Assembly: GCF_000169175.1 (NCBI RefSeq)
Contig: NZ_AAWS01000049.1
Location: 1-64,000, forward strand
Source of the DNA: Microscilla marina ATCC 23134
GTDB lineage: Bacteria; Bacteroidota; Bacteroidia; Cytophagales; Microscillaceae
Reading direction: 5' to 3'
Length of the DNA stretch: 64,000 nt
The translations under genes were made by a program, and so were the position numbers. The notes under the pieces were generated by a model. That model searched no databases. It saw only the letters and a program-made list of their open reading frames with translations, and was not told the DNA's origin. Positions 24,680-32,979 of this stretch are shown here, in pieces; the stretch's first letter is position 1; every line of letters starts with the position of its first letter.

Positions 24680-26200
24680 ATGAAAACTTTTTGGATAGAT
24701 AGATTTGACCACGTATTGAGTCGTGAAGAGTTCGCTGCGCAGGAGTTTATGTCGGTAGTAAACCTCAAAGACAAAAACGAAGGGGTAGTCAATAGTTATT
24801 TGCGTGCCGAACAAAAGGTATTACGTTTTTTGCTGGATTTGGCGTCGTCTTTTGAGGCTTTTTCCTTGATAATAGAAAGACAACACTTGCACCAAATCAT
24901 TGCTAACGAAGAAAAAGACCAGCAGTGGTTGCATCAGCTGGAGCGCGTAACACTACATAAAAATACCAACCCTACCATAGACTGGCACAAGTTGTTTGTA
25001 TTTGCCCTGCGAGAAAACATCAGGTTGACTATTCAAACCCCAGAATATTGCTTGCGCACTGGTTATGAACTGGCCTTGTTTGTGCAAACCAGCCAAGTAG
25101 ATTGGCTGAAATATTTGGTGTCAGCCAGCCCCTTGTTTATTTTAAATGAACTGGAAGAGGAAGAAGATTTTTGGCAAATAGGGCAAGAGCGTTACCGCCA
25201 ATTCAGCGCGAGGCAGTCTAAAGTTAAAGGAGCCATTTATGGCATGGCAGTAGGCGATGGTCTGGGTGCCCCCGCCGAATTTTTAACCCTTGATGAAATA
25301 AAAAACAAACGCTTGCCCAACGGTTTTTTTCATGCGTCTGATGCGTCAATTAAAATCACGGATGATACTCAAATGGCCCTGGCAGTAGGGCAAGCTTTAC
25401 ACGAAAGTGAAGGTGATACACTTGCCATACTGGAGCAAAACTTACGCAAGCGTTTCGTACAATGGCTCAATGACTCTGAAAACAACCGGGCGCCTGGTAT
25501 GACTTGTCTAACCAGCTGTGAACGTTTGGAAAAAGGGATGCCATGGCAGCAAGCCACCAACAAAGGCTCTAAAGGTTGTGGAGCAAATATGCGGGTGCTA
25601 CCGGTAGGTTTACTCAGAGGATCTGTTGAAAGCATAGGTAAAGTAGCGCAGTTTCAAGCTGTACTTACCCACGCCCACCCTACGGCATTGGCAGCAGCTG
25701 AACTAACCGCTGTGGCTATCAGAAAATTGTTGGAAGGGGTAAAGCCCGCTGACCTAATAGACGCGTTGACAGCCCACGTCCAACAACAGTTGTATGTGTA
25801 TCATGAGGCATACCTGGAGCAAATATGGGATCGCCCACCTTTTGACAGTCCTGCTGCTTTTATTAGTACAGGTTGGTTGGAGTGCCTGAACCAAATGCAA
25901 CAAGTGAGGCAAGGTTTGCAAAATTTTGACTCAAATACAGACCCTTGTATCATTGGTGGGGCTGGCTGGACTGCCGAAGAATCGTTTGCAACGGCTTTAT
26001 ATTGTTTTTTAAGCGCTCCTGATGATCCTGTGCAAGTATTGCAAAGGGCAATATGTACTTCGGGAGATTCTGACTCGATAGCTTGCCTGGCGGGGGGCTT
26101 GGTAGGAGCGGCTATAGGGGTAGAGGCATTGCCTCAGTATTGGTTGGCAAATATTGAGTACAAAGAAGAACTGGCGCAGATGGCGCGATTTTTAGCTTAA
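24680..26200 (+). CDS. ADP-ribosylglycohydrolase family protein with N-terminal extension
   Basis: 506 aa. Residues ~176-506 are a DraG/ARH-type hydrolase, which removes ADP-ribose from proteins or other targets using two magnesium ions. Motifs: GAIYGMAVGDGLGAPAEF, KITDDTQMALAVG (metal-binding DDT) and CTSGDSDSIACLAGGL near 461 (second metal cluster). The first ~175 residues (FDHVLSREEFAAQEFM ... LVSASPLFILNELEEEE) match nothing I recognise and may be a regulatory or substrate domain. The ATG at 24680 is preferred over the hydrophobic 18-codon extension. It is transcribed away from the kinase cluster, and a terminator follows. Confidence 0.88.
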   Translation: MKTFWIDRFDHVLSREEFAAQEFMSVVNLKDKNEGVVNSYLRAEQKVLRFLLDLASSFEAFSLIIERQHLHQIIANEEKDQQWLHQLERVTLHKNTNPTIDWHKLFVFALRENIRLTIQTPEYCLRTGYELALFVQTSQVDWLKYLVSASPLFILNELEEEEDFWQIGQERYRQFSARQSKVKGAIYGMAVGDGLGAPAEFLTLDEIKNKRLPNGFFHASDASIKITDDTQMALAVGQALHESEGDTLAILEQNLRKRFVQWLNDSENNRAPGMTCLTSCERLEKGMPWQQATNKGSKGCGANMRVLPVGLLRGSVESIGKVAQFQAVLTHAHPTALAAAELTAVAIRKLLEGVKPADLIDALTAHVQQQLYVYHEAYLEQIWDRPPFDSPAAFISTGWLECLNQMQQVRQGLQNFDSNTDPCIIGGAGWTAEESFATALYCFLSAPDDPVQVLQRAICTSGDSDSIACLAGGLVGAAIGVEALPQYWLANIEYKEELAQMARFLA

Positions 26201-26410
26201 GCTTATGTGCGAAATATCAACATAGAAACGATATTTCGTAAAAAAGTGTTTGTTTTATTCACTGTAAATACCCCTTGCGAAAAAAGTAATTAAGTTTATT
26301 TTATTGATTATCAGTAAGTTAAAATTTGTTTTACCCAAGCTTCTATTTTTGGTCTTTGGTTTGAATATATACTAATCAAAGATATTTAATAAGCTTTGTG
26401 GTTAGGAAAC

Positions 26411-26443
26411 AAAAAAGACTCTACGGTGTAGGGTCTTTTTTTT
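26411..26443. terminator. Bidirectional hairpin terminator
   Basis: AAAAAAGACTCTAC pairs with GTAGGGTCTTTTTT (one G-T wobble). It is located between the convergent ADP-ribosylglycohydrolase and DUF445 genes, with A-run on one side and T-run on the other. Confidence 0.85.
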
Positions 26444-26462
26444 GTCGAGTCGATGCATCCAT

Positions 26463-27698
26463 TTATTGAAATAGCACTAGGTACTGTAGTATTCCGGCAA
26501 CCATTCCTAGTACAGCACCCACCAAAATCAGAATCCATTCATCTTCTTGAAACACTGGACGCAAAAAGCCTTCAAATTCTTTCTCAGTCAAGCCAGCCAT
26601 TTTTTCTTCCAGCATATTTTCCATATCTAAGGCTTCTTCGGCGTAAGCAAATGTATCGCGGATAGAAATAGGCAATTCTTGCATAAAACGGTATACCGCA
26701 ATGTTTTGAATTACCTCAAGTTGCTTGTCGCTTACCACCCATTTTACCAAACCTCTGGTGCTACTAATGGTAGTTTCGATTGATTTCTCTAGGTTATCGC
26801 GTACAATTTCTGCCAAGCGGGTGGCGCCAGGACCTCTTACCATAAATTCAAACAACCGTTCGGTGGTCAATATATTGCCTGATACAATTTTGGCATACTC
26901 TACAGCTACTTCGGGTTGTCGCTTGATAAACAAACCCTGGAACTCAAATAATCCAAACAAGTATTTGCGAGGGTACAAAGGTTCAAATATCAGCTTTAGC
27001 GCCAACCAATTGGTAGCGTAACCTATTACTAGCCCAAAAACGGGCAACAACCACCAGGGAGTGCCAGTACCCAATACATTGACATAATATACGGCAATAC
27101 ACATTTGTACCAACCCAAACGGAATACCAAAGTACAAGCCCGACTTTTCGATAAATTTAAATTCTTCTTTGCCACAGCGAATAAACATATCATTGAGCAA
27201 AGCCTTGTTCTTAGTCAGTGCATTTACCCCTATAGTTTTCAAGTCTAGCAGTTCGTCAATATTATCTTTGATATCATTCATCATTTGCACTACCAACTGA
27301 GGCAGTTCCTTGGTGATATTCTCATAAATTTGATTTTTCACAAATCTAGGAGTGGAGTTCCAAATGGTAGGGGCTTGAGCCTGCATTACTTCGTCAGTGA
27401 TTTGGCGGGCAAGTTTGTTGAGCGACGGACCCATTTCCATAGCTATTCGTTCGGGTTTTACCAGTTCAAAACGCTCCTCTATTTTGAGGAGTTTTGTGGT
27501 GAGCATATCTACCGATTTGACCGCCATTTTTTTTGCCTTAGAAGGAATAATTCCTTGCCAGCCAATGGGTTTAATACCAACAAATTCTATAGGGTAAAAA
27601 GTCATTTTAATGGCCATAATGTTGGTTCCCCAACCTACCAAGCCTCCCGATATAGGAATAGAAGCAAACAACAATATTTGGATGATATAATCAGGCAT
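26463..27698 (-). CDS. DUF445 family membrane protein
   Basis: 411 aa. Hydrophobic segments are at the N-terminus (IIQILLFASIPISGGLVGWG), in the middle (WWLLPVFGLVIGYATNWLALKLIF) and at the very end (WILILVGAVLGMVAGILQYL). The duplicated pattern GWGTNIMAIKMTFYP / GYATNWLALKLIFEP is the signature of DUF445 proteins (YjiN/YheB type). Long amphipathic helices lie between. The role is unknown; YheB is associated with the Bacillus spore. It stands alone, convergent to the upstream hydrolase gene. Confidence 0.85.
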   Translation of the reverse strand: MPDYIIQILLFASIPISGGLVGWGTNIMAIKMTFYPIEFVGIKPIGWQGIIPSKAKKMAVKSVDMLTTKLLKIEERFELVKPERIAMEMGPSLNKLARQITDEVMQAQAPTIWNSTPRFVKNQIYENITKELPQLVVQMMNDIKDNIDELLDLKTIGVNALTKNKALLNDMFIRCGKEEFKFIEKSGLYFGIPFGLVQMCIAVYYVNVLGTGTPWWLLPVFGLVIGYATNWLALKLIFEPLYPRKYLFGLFEFQGLFIKRQPEVAVEYAKIVSGNILTTERLFEFMVRGPGATRLAEIVRDNLEKSIETTISSTRGLVKWVVSDKQLEVIQNIAVYRFMQELPISIRDTFAYAEEALDMENMLEEKMAGLTEKEFEGFLRPVFQEDEWILILVGAVLGMVAGILQYLVLFQ

Positions 27699-27884
27699 AT
27701 CGTTTTTGGATTTATTGTTTGATCAAAAAAAGCAGAAAAAACAATATGGAGCGATAAAAGGTATAAAAGTATGAATGTGAGGCTATCTCATCACATCATA
27801 GGTTTTAGTAGAACATTGTTCTACATACTCACCCTACCTGGCAGATTTTGAAACTTGCCAGGTAAAAAATTTCTTGAAAAACGT

Positions 27885-27907
27885 GTTGCCTTTTTTTAAA
27901 AGGCAAC
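27885..27907 (-). terminator. Terminator after the first beta-barrel gene
   Basis: GTTGCC-TTTT / AAAA-GGCAAC stem; on the minus strand it is followed by ACGTTTTTC. 43 bp past the stop of the gene ending at 27950. A second stem, ACCTGGCA / TGCCAGGT (27836-27863), lies just beyond. Confidence 0.6.
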
Positions 27908-27949
27908 GTTTGAATTATGAGACAGCCTTGTGGATCAATTACTAAGTAT

Positions 27950-28627
27950 TTAGAAAGTAACGCCTAGTCTTATGGAAGTAAGCCCGTGCAAACTTGTATT
28001 ATTTTGGCGGATCATATCATGCAATACCATTACCTGCAGGGCGAGTTTTTTGCCTACCGGAAAACGAAAGCCTCCACCAACAATCAAATCTGTTCCAGTA
28101 TTACGGTTACTTACCGTAACAGTCTGTCCGGTGGTGGGGTCGGTAGTGGTACCACCCGACTCTATGCTCATTGCGCCCAGTTCGGCGTGTCCAAACAGGT
28201 ATTTGGTGGGATAATATTGAGCAAACAGCCTTGCACCGTAATGACTACGTGAAGTAGTAGTTGTTCCATTGTCGGTTTGCGAAAAGGCATACACTACTCC
28301 TAAACCTCCAAGCAATTTACTGCTTATTTTCTTGGCAGCAAAGGGAGCTACCTCTATCAGGGTAGTATTACCAAAGCGAGGTACTAACTGCACTCCAAAC
28401 GACCATTGCGGTATGTCGTAATCCGCTTCGGAGACTTCTTTAATAACAGTTTTTATAATTGGTTTGACTGGTTTTGCAGGAGATGTTTTTACAGTATCTT
28501 TTTTAGTAGTATCAGCTTTTTTCTCTACAAACTGGCTATAACTAATAGACATATTGGCAAAAAAAAGTACTATACATAATATGTAAGCGCTGGAAAGCTT
28601 TTGATTGTTCAATGTTTTGATTTTCAT
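27950..28627 (-). CDS. Outer-membrane beta-barrel protein
   Basis: 225 aa. Signal peptide (ILCIVLFFANMSISYSQ), then a Lys/Thr/Pro-rich periplasmic linker (KKADTTKKDTVKTSPAKPVKP). A barrel of alternating strands follows: WSFGVQLVPRFGN, LLGGLGVVYAFS, YGARLFAQYYPTKYLFGHAELG, DLIVGGGFRFPVGK. It ends in the aromatic terminal strand SIRLGVTF, typical for insertion by the BAM machinery. It shares its layout with the next gene upstream (28810-29508), suggesting an old duplication. Function unknown. Confidence 0.75.
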   Translation of the reverse strand: MKIKTLNNQKLSSAYILCIVLFFANMSISYSQFVEKKADTTKKDTVKTSPAKPVKPIIKTVIKEVSEADYDIPQWSFGVQLVPRFGNTTLIEVAPFAAKKISSKLLGGLGVVYAFSQTDNGTTTTSRSHYGARLFAQYYPTKYLFGHAELGAMSIESGGTTTDPTTGQTVTVSNRNTGTDLIVGGGFRFPVGKKLALQVMVLHDMIRQNNTSLHGLTSIRLGVTF

Positions 28628-28685
28628 ATACTTGTATTTGAGTGGTGACTTTTTGCAAACCGGGTTTCTGATACGCAGAACAAAA

Positions 28686-28705
28686 AAGGAGGGTACACCC
28701 TCCTT
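28686..28705 (-). terminator. Rho-independent terminator between the two barrel genes
   Basis: Perfect stem AAGGAGGGT / ACCCTCCTT; read on the minus strand it is followed by TTTTTTG. It ends the transcript of the gene at 28810-29508. Confidence 0.85.
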
Positions 28706-28809
28706 ATGAATAACGAAAATACTAAAATTCTTGGTAGCAGTATTATTTTGCAGGTAAAAAAAATAAATGATCTGCTATGAACCCCTTCCAGCAAAGAAAG
28801 TAGGTGTCT

Positions 28810-29508
28810 TTATAAACCTACATTGAAACCTAAACGTATGGTGATTGGGTTGGGGTAAGGGGTAATGTCTTCCAGGTAATTGAGGTTATATAATACCAAC
28901 AGGTTTACATACAGGTTGCCTAGTTTTTGTTGGATTCCACCGCCTATTTGTGGGCGCCTTACCCATATAGAGTTTTGTCGGTCAAGCACCCGGTCATAAT
29001 AGTCTGAGCGTAGTACTTCATACTCTGAGTATAAAAATAAGCGGTTGCCTTCGCCAAACAACGCCTCAGTGTTAATGATATACTGAAGAAAAGTGCGTCC
29101 CGAATATATTTGGTTTTCTACATCGAGGTTGCCCAGGTTGGTAGCAAGCCGCGAACGGGCATATACATAGCCTATACCTACTCCAGCTATCAGGTTTCTG
29201 GTAAGCTTATACCCTATAGTAGGGGCGATGTCTATGAAAGTAACATTGCCAAACTGTACCCAAAAGTTCCCTCCAAATACCCAGCGTCTCCCTATGTCAT
29301 TGTCTTTTTTAGGGTTTTGTTTTTTCTCTGACTTTTGAGGCGGAGTTTCTTTTTTAGTTGTTACGGAGTCTTTGGCAGGTGTTTTTTTTCTTTTGTCTTT
29401 AGGCACGTACTGAGCAGACACAGTAGCAGACAGGCATACCAAACACAACAGAGTAAGCACTTTGTTGTATAGTAAGTAGGTCTTATATCTCATCATACAA
29501 ATTCTCAT
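28810..29508 (-). CDS. Outer-membrane beta-barrel protein
   Basis: 232 aa, paralogous in layout to the gene at 27950-28627. It has a signal peptide (VLTLLCLVCLSATVSAQ), a lysine/threonine-rich linker (PKDKRKKTPAKDSVTTKKE) and strands such as WVFGGNFWVQFGNVTFIDIAP, LIAGVGIGYVYAR, FLQYIINTEALFG. The last strand is TIRLGFNVGL. The segment FGNVTFIDIAPTIGYKLTRN aligns with FGNTTLIEVAPFAAKKISSK in the sister protein. ATG at 29508, 29496 or 29493 are all possible starts. Function unknown. Confidence 0.75.
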   Translation of the reverse strand: MRICMMRYKTYLLYNKVLTLLCLVCLSATVSAQYVPKDKRKKTPAKDSVTTKKETPPQKSEKKQNPKKDNDIGRRWVFGGNFWVQFGNVTFIDIAPTIGYKLTRNLIAGVGIGYVYARSRLATNLGNLDVENQIYSGRTFLQYIINTEALFGEGNRLFLYSEYEVLRSDYYDRVLDRQNSIWVRRPQIGGGIQQKLGNLYVNLLVLYNLNYLEDITPYPNPITIRLGFNVGL

Positions 29509-29846
29509 TGTTTATTATTTAAATAAATCTTTAAGTTTTTCCATACTAAAAAAAAATATTTCTCACTTTTGGGCAGTGTATTACACCTTGGCAAGGCTTG
29601 GTTAGGCTTATTATAAAAGGAGAAATATATCCCCATACGAAGTTAAATAAGATTTTGTGCTATTGTATCATTGCTCAACAATATCTCTAAAAAATTTTGT
29701 CAAACTCATAAAAATGTAGGGTTAAGGCTAGTTTTACTCAAGTATTGTTATCATTTAAACGCAAAATATTTCTAAAACCCCTATATTTGCATAATAAGCA
29801 GTCAAGCCTTCAGGTTTTAACTGTATATACCAAAAGATTTTACTAA
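29509..29846. other. Divergent intergenic region with a promoter for the holin-like gene
   Basis: 338 bp, AT-rich, no gene. Contains the -7 box listed at 29782-29789. Nothing else recognised. Confidence 0.5.
29782..29789 (+). promoter_or_regulatory. -7 box TATATTTG
   Basis: Exact TAnnTTTG match 57 bp upstream of the holin-like gene. The -33 TTG is not convincing. Confidence 0.45.
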
Positions 29847-30203
29847 ATGACAAAACTGATTGTAAAAGCAGGTGTAGCGCTTGCTTCTGTGTGGTTTACA
29901 GCTCGTTTGCTCAAAGAAGGAGTAACCCTTGAGGGGACAGCACCTACAGTGATTGTAGCCATTTTGCTTGCCCTCATCAATGCTTTTGTTAAACCTATCC
30001 TTAAGTTTTTAACCTTTCCGGTAACTATGATTACAATGGGACTATTTCCTTTAATCATCAATGCAGGGCTTATTTTGTTAGTAGATGAGTTGGTACAAAA
30101 AGGTTTTGATGTAAAAGGTGTTTTCTGGGCGTTTGCCTTCAGTTTTGTGTTATCTGTAGTTTCCTGGGCGTTTGATTTTGTCACAGCTCCTTTACAAAAG
30201 TAA
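29847..30203 (+). CDS. Holin superfamily IV / YvlD-like small membrane protein
   Basis: 118 aa with four hydrophobic helices: GVALASVWFTARLL, APTVIVAILLALINAFVKPIL, FPVTMITMGLFPLIINAGLIL and GVFWAFAFSFVLSVVSWAFD. The conserved core ALINAFVKPILKFLTFPVTMITMG is that of the 'phage holin family IV' (PF04020, YvlD), despite its name common in bacterial chromosomes and unrelated to prophage here. The next gene starts 15 bp later and is probably co-transcribed. Confidence 0.85.
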   Translation: MTKLIVKAGVALASVWFTARLLKEGVTLEGTAPTVIVAILLALINAFVKPILKFLTFPVTMITMGLFPLIINAGLILLVDELVQKGFDVKGVFWAFAFSFVLSVVSWAFDFVTAPLQK

Positions 30204-30218
30204 CTGTTAAAAAATATT

Positions 30219-30752
30219 TTGAAAAAACTCATTGCATATTTACTGATCATTGTCATCAATGTACATTCATTGGCGGCCTTGTGGTTTTATGTTGACATTC
30301 AGTGGCAACGTAAAAGTATGCATGCGCTTATTTCAACCCAACCATTGCCTGAGCAACAGCTCACTTTACTTGAGCTTACTGAGCAAGATTTACAAAGCGA
30401 TGATTTTGTCTGGGTAAATTCAAAAGAAATAAAGTATAAGGACGAGTTGTATGATGTAGTAAAAATAAAACCTTTGGGCAAAGTCACCCGGTTTTATTGT
30501 GTGTGGGATGAGCACGAAAAACAACTCCAGCAATCACTACAACAGCAAGTTGCCCAACAAAGCCCTTATGCTCAAGAAACAGGGGCTTTGGTAAGTCAAT
30601 TGTTCGAAAAACTCTGGCTACACCATTTGTTTGCTTCCCAGTTAAGTCCTACCTTACCTTTCGTAGTACAATTATACCCTTCAAATACTAGCAAATTGCC
30701 TCACCTCTTTTTAGAGGTGCTTTCACCTCCCCCGCAAATCATCTGCGGCTAA
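30219..30752 (+). CDS. Hypothetical single-span membrane protein
   Basis: 177 aa from a TTG start, which gives a normal N-terminal signal-anchor (KKLIAYLLIIVINVHSLAALWFYV); no ATG is better placed. The mature part contains DDFVWVNSKEIKYKDELYDVV, IKPLGKVTRFYCVWDEHEKQL and a Gln-rich helix. Small Bacteroidota proteins with this 'K-E-x-x-Y-x-x-x-x-Y-D-V-V...C-x-x-D' layout are often found beside metal-transport genes; I cannot name a family. It lies in a two-gene unit with the holin-like gene. Confidence 0.6.
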   Translation: MKKLIAYLLIIVINVHSLAALWFYVDIQWQRKSMHALISTQPLPEQQLTLLELTEQDLQSDDFVWVNSKEIKYKDELYDVVKIKPLGKVTRFYCVWDEHEKQLQQSLQQQVAQQSPYAQETGALVSQLFEKLWLHHLFASQLSPTLPFVVQLYPSNTSKLPHLFLEVLSPPPQIICG

Positions 30753-31059
30753 TTTCTCTGTTCTTTAGTCTTATATTTTAGCAGGTAAACAGTTTACAAC
30801 CAGCTTGAAAACTACCTGTGATAGCTCACTAACAGGGCTAACTATGACTTATTTGTTAGTGTCAAGCTTTGTTTTTGTAGATGCGAACCTTCGCTTGTAT
30901 CTCACTGGTTTTTTTAGTGGTTACTGGTGGTATCAAGGTGGGCTAGTATTTATGAGCACTCAGCCTGTGGTTAATATATAAGTATACCAACTGTTGTTGG
31001 TAGCCAAACAATTGATACTCTGATAGTTGCTTCAGGCAGTAAAGGAGAGGAATCTATCA
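30753..31059. other. Intergenic, nothing recognised
   Basis: About 307 bp between the holin operon and the insertion sequence. No gene or strong terminator seen. Confidence 0.4.
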
Positions 31060-31066
31060 TTTGATA
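31060..31066. repeat. Target-site duplication TTTGATA, left copy
   Basis: Seven-base direct repeat directly outside the left end of the IS4-family element; the right copy is at 32512-32518. Confidence 0.7.
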
Positions 31067-32511
31067 CTTAAAACTCTACAGATTATTCGTTACCAAATGA
31101 AAACCTGTTTAGGGCATCATTGACTTGTTCTGGAGAGATGTCTTGTTGTTCAAAAAATCGCTGAGCAAGTTTGTAGTTAATGAGTTGTGCAAAGCCATTT
31201 AATATAAAATGCCTTGTTATTTTCCCTTTTCCTCCTCCCAGTTGTGCAATCCACTCAATAGTTTTATCCTGAGTAAGCTGATCCTCTATTTCATAAAAGT
31301 AGCCTGCGACAAAGTAAATGAGAGAAATAAGGTTTTTAACCACATTGTAGTCAGGTATCCTGTTATCTTCCCAACCTAAAACCTCCTTACAAAACTTAAA
31401 TACCCCTTCAATCTTGGCTCTCTTGCAGTATAACTCAAACACCATTTGCGCCATTTGAAGCTGATCAACCTGCATATTGGTGATAAGCAACATGGGGTTT
31501 TTAAAAATATTCCGTCCAGCACGGTCAAAAAAGCGAATCTTTACTACACTATATATCCTACCTTTGATTTCTACTTCGTTCCACTCAAAAACCCCCTTTG
31601 CATCCTGATAGGTCTTGCCCTGTAAAGTCATTTTCTGATAATGAACTTCATCCCCTTGAAAAAACTGCTGATGCCTCAGTTTGATGTTCTTTTCCTTCCC
31701 GCTACTACACACTTGTAATTCATTGGAGACCCTATTGAGCTTGCTGCGAACTACAAACAGGTTACCCAAATCCGTTTCATGTTCAAATACCTCCGTATCA
31801 TCGAAACCTCGGTCATATACATCTACAATGACAGCATTGGGATTAGAAGCACGAATTTGCCCAGTAATTTGACTGGTATGATCCTTGACCAAGCTCTTGA
31901 GGTTATAACCTTGCCCCGAAGTAAGAGCTAACTTTATTTCTTTTGCCCTATTTTGATCCTTAAGCTTATTATCTTCATAAAGCCGAAGCTCCTCTACCTT
32001 TAAATAGTTAGCGTCGGTTGTGCTGTAGGGGCTACACCTAAGCAAACGAAGGTTTTTGCCACGAATGTCGACACAAGCACTGCTCAGGGAACGGTAGCCA
32101 TTAATCAGTTTTTTGTCCAAGTCCAATACTTTACACAGGTGGTCAGCCTCTTGGCTATATTTTTTGCGAATGTCACTGGGATCATGCAATACTACTACAT
32201 AGTCCTTATCCTTGAAATATTCGCTATTGTTCGCCAACAAGCTAATGTTGAGCTTTTCACTATCCAAAACTGTTTTTAAGCTGCCATCCAACATACGGTG
32301 ATTTCTTGTGTATTCATTTGTGTCTTCGGAAATAGTATAAAGGTTACTCTTCTTCGTAGAAATTAGCTTTTCTATCAAAGAGGAAGCGTTTTTTTTACTT
32401 GGGTTTGACCCAACTGAGCTAGTAATGACTCACAATAAGCAGGTAAAGTAGGCATTTTTGACCCTAAATTTAAAACATTTGCAACTCTTCCCTAATCTGT
32501 AGAGTTTTCAG
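31067..32511 (-). mobile_element. IS4-family insertion sequence, complete
   Basis: 1445 bp. Inverted ends of 19 bp with one mismatch: CTTAAAACTCTACAGATTA on the left, and its match CTGAAAACTCTACAGATTA read inwards from the right. Flanked by the 7-bp duplication TTTGATA. It contains one transposase, split into two frames by an A8 run. Intact ends and duplication suggest a fairly recent insertion into the 30.7-33.0 kb spacer. Confidence 0.85.
31083..32455 (-). CDS. IS4-family transposase, probable -1 frameshift product
   Basis: DDE transposase. The main frame (31083-32378, 431 codons) carries the first Asp in VVLHDPSDIRK, the second in VIVDVYDRGFDD and the C-terminal Glu in YCKRAKIEGVFKFCK. 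The last fits exactly the IS4 signature Y(2)R(3)E(6)K. The 431-codon frame has only a TTG start. Upstream, ATG at 32455 opens a frame MPTLPAYCESLLAQLGQTQVKK that stops at 32378. The frames meet at GTA AAA AAA ACG, an in-phase A_AAA_AAA slippery heptamer; a -1 shift joins them. Programmed frameshifting or an indel in the A-run are both possible. Confidence 0.8.
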
Positions 32512-32518
32512 TTTGATA
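32512..32518. repeat. Target-site duplication TTTGATA, right copy
   Basis: Matches 31060-31066 at the other end of the IS4-family element. Confidence 0.7.
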
Positions 32519-32979
32519 TTGGTTGCCCAACAAGGGTGTATCTTGCATATTGTAGATTGGGTTTTTTGATTTGTGTACCTATCTACCTGTTGTAAAGATG
32601 ATCCCTGTATGGTGTAATTGTTGGTTTAGACCTTTCAATCTTGGTTTAAATTGGTTTGTGTATCAGTTGATAAGCTGACCAACGATTGCTTTGTGGTATA
32701 CCACGACTTTAGAACAAATCTATATACTTGTTTCGGGAAATATTAGCTTTATAGCAATGCCAGGTTGTTGGATTCCTGCATTGAAGTATGGCAATGTTTG
32801 TTCGGAGCAAGTATATCACCCTTTATTATTACCTCCCATTATTTGTTGATGATATCATCTAAAGGATAATACTTGTTTATACATTGGATAAATCTATTAA
32901 TGAATTGCTGATTAATTTTAAATTATAATTTAGCCTGTGTTGTACCAATAGTACTAGCCAGGCAACTATCAAAGAAAAC
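32519..32979. other. Intergenic upstream of the TonB receptor
   Basis: 461 bp without a gene. Contains the 12-bp palindrome GTGGTATACCAC at 32693-32704 (see separate entry). The last ~100 bp are very AT-rich and probably hold the receptor's promoter. Confidence 0.5.
32693..32704. promoter_or_regulatory. Palindrome GTGGTATACCAC, possible operator
   Basis: Perfect 12-bp palindrome 276 bp upstream of the TonB receptor. A near-identical GTGGTGTACCAC lies at 49596-49607, upstream of the sigma-like gene. The repetition suggests a regulator site. Confidence 0.35.

Noticed and set aside
29847-30203. Prophage, because of the 'holin' family name
   Set aside because: The family is mostly chromosomal (YvlD type) and no phage gene is nearby.
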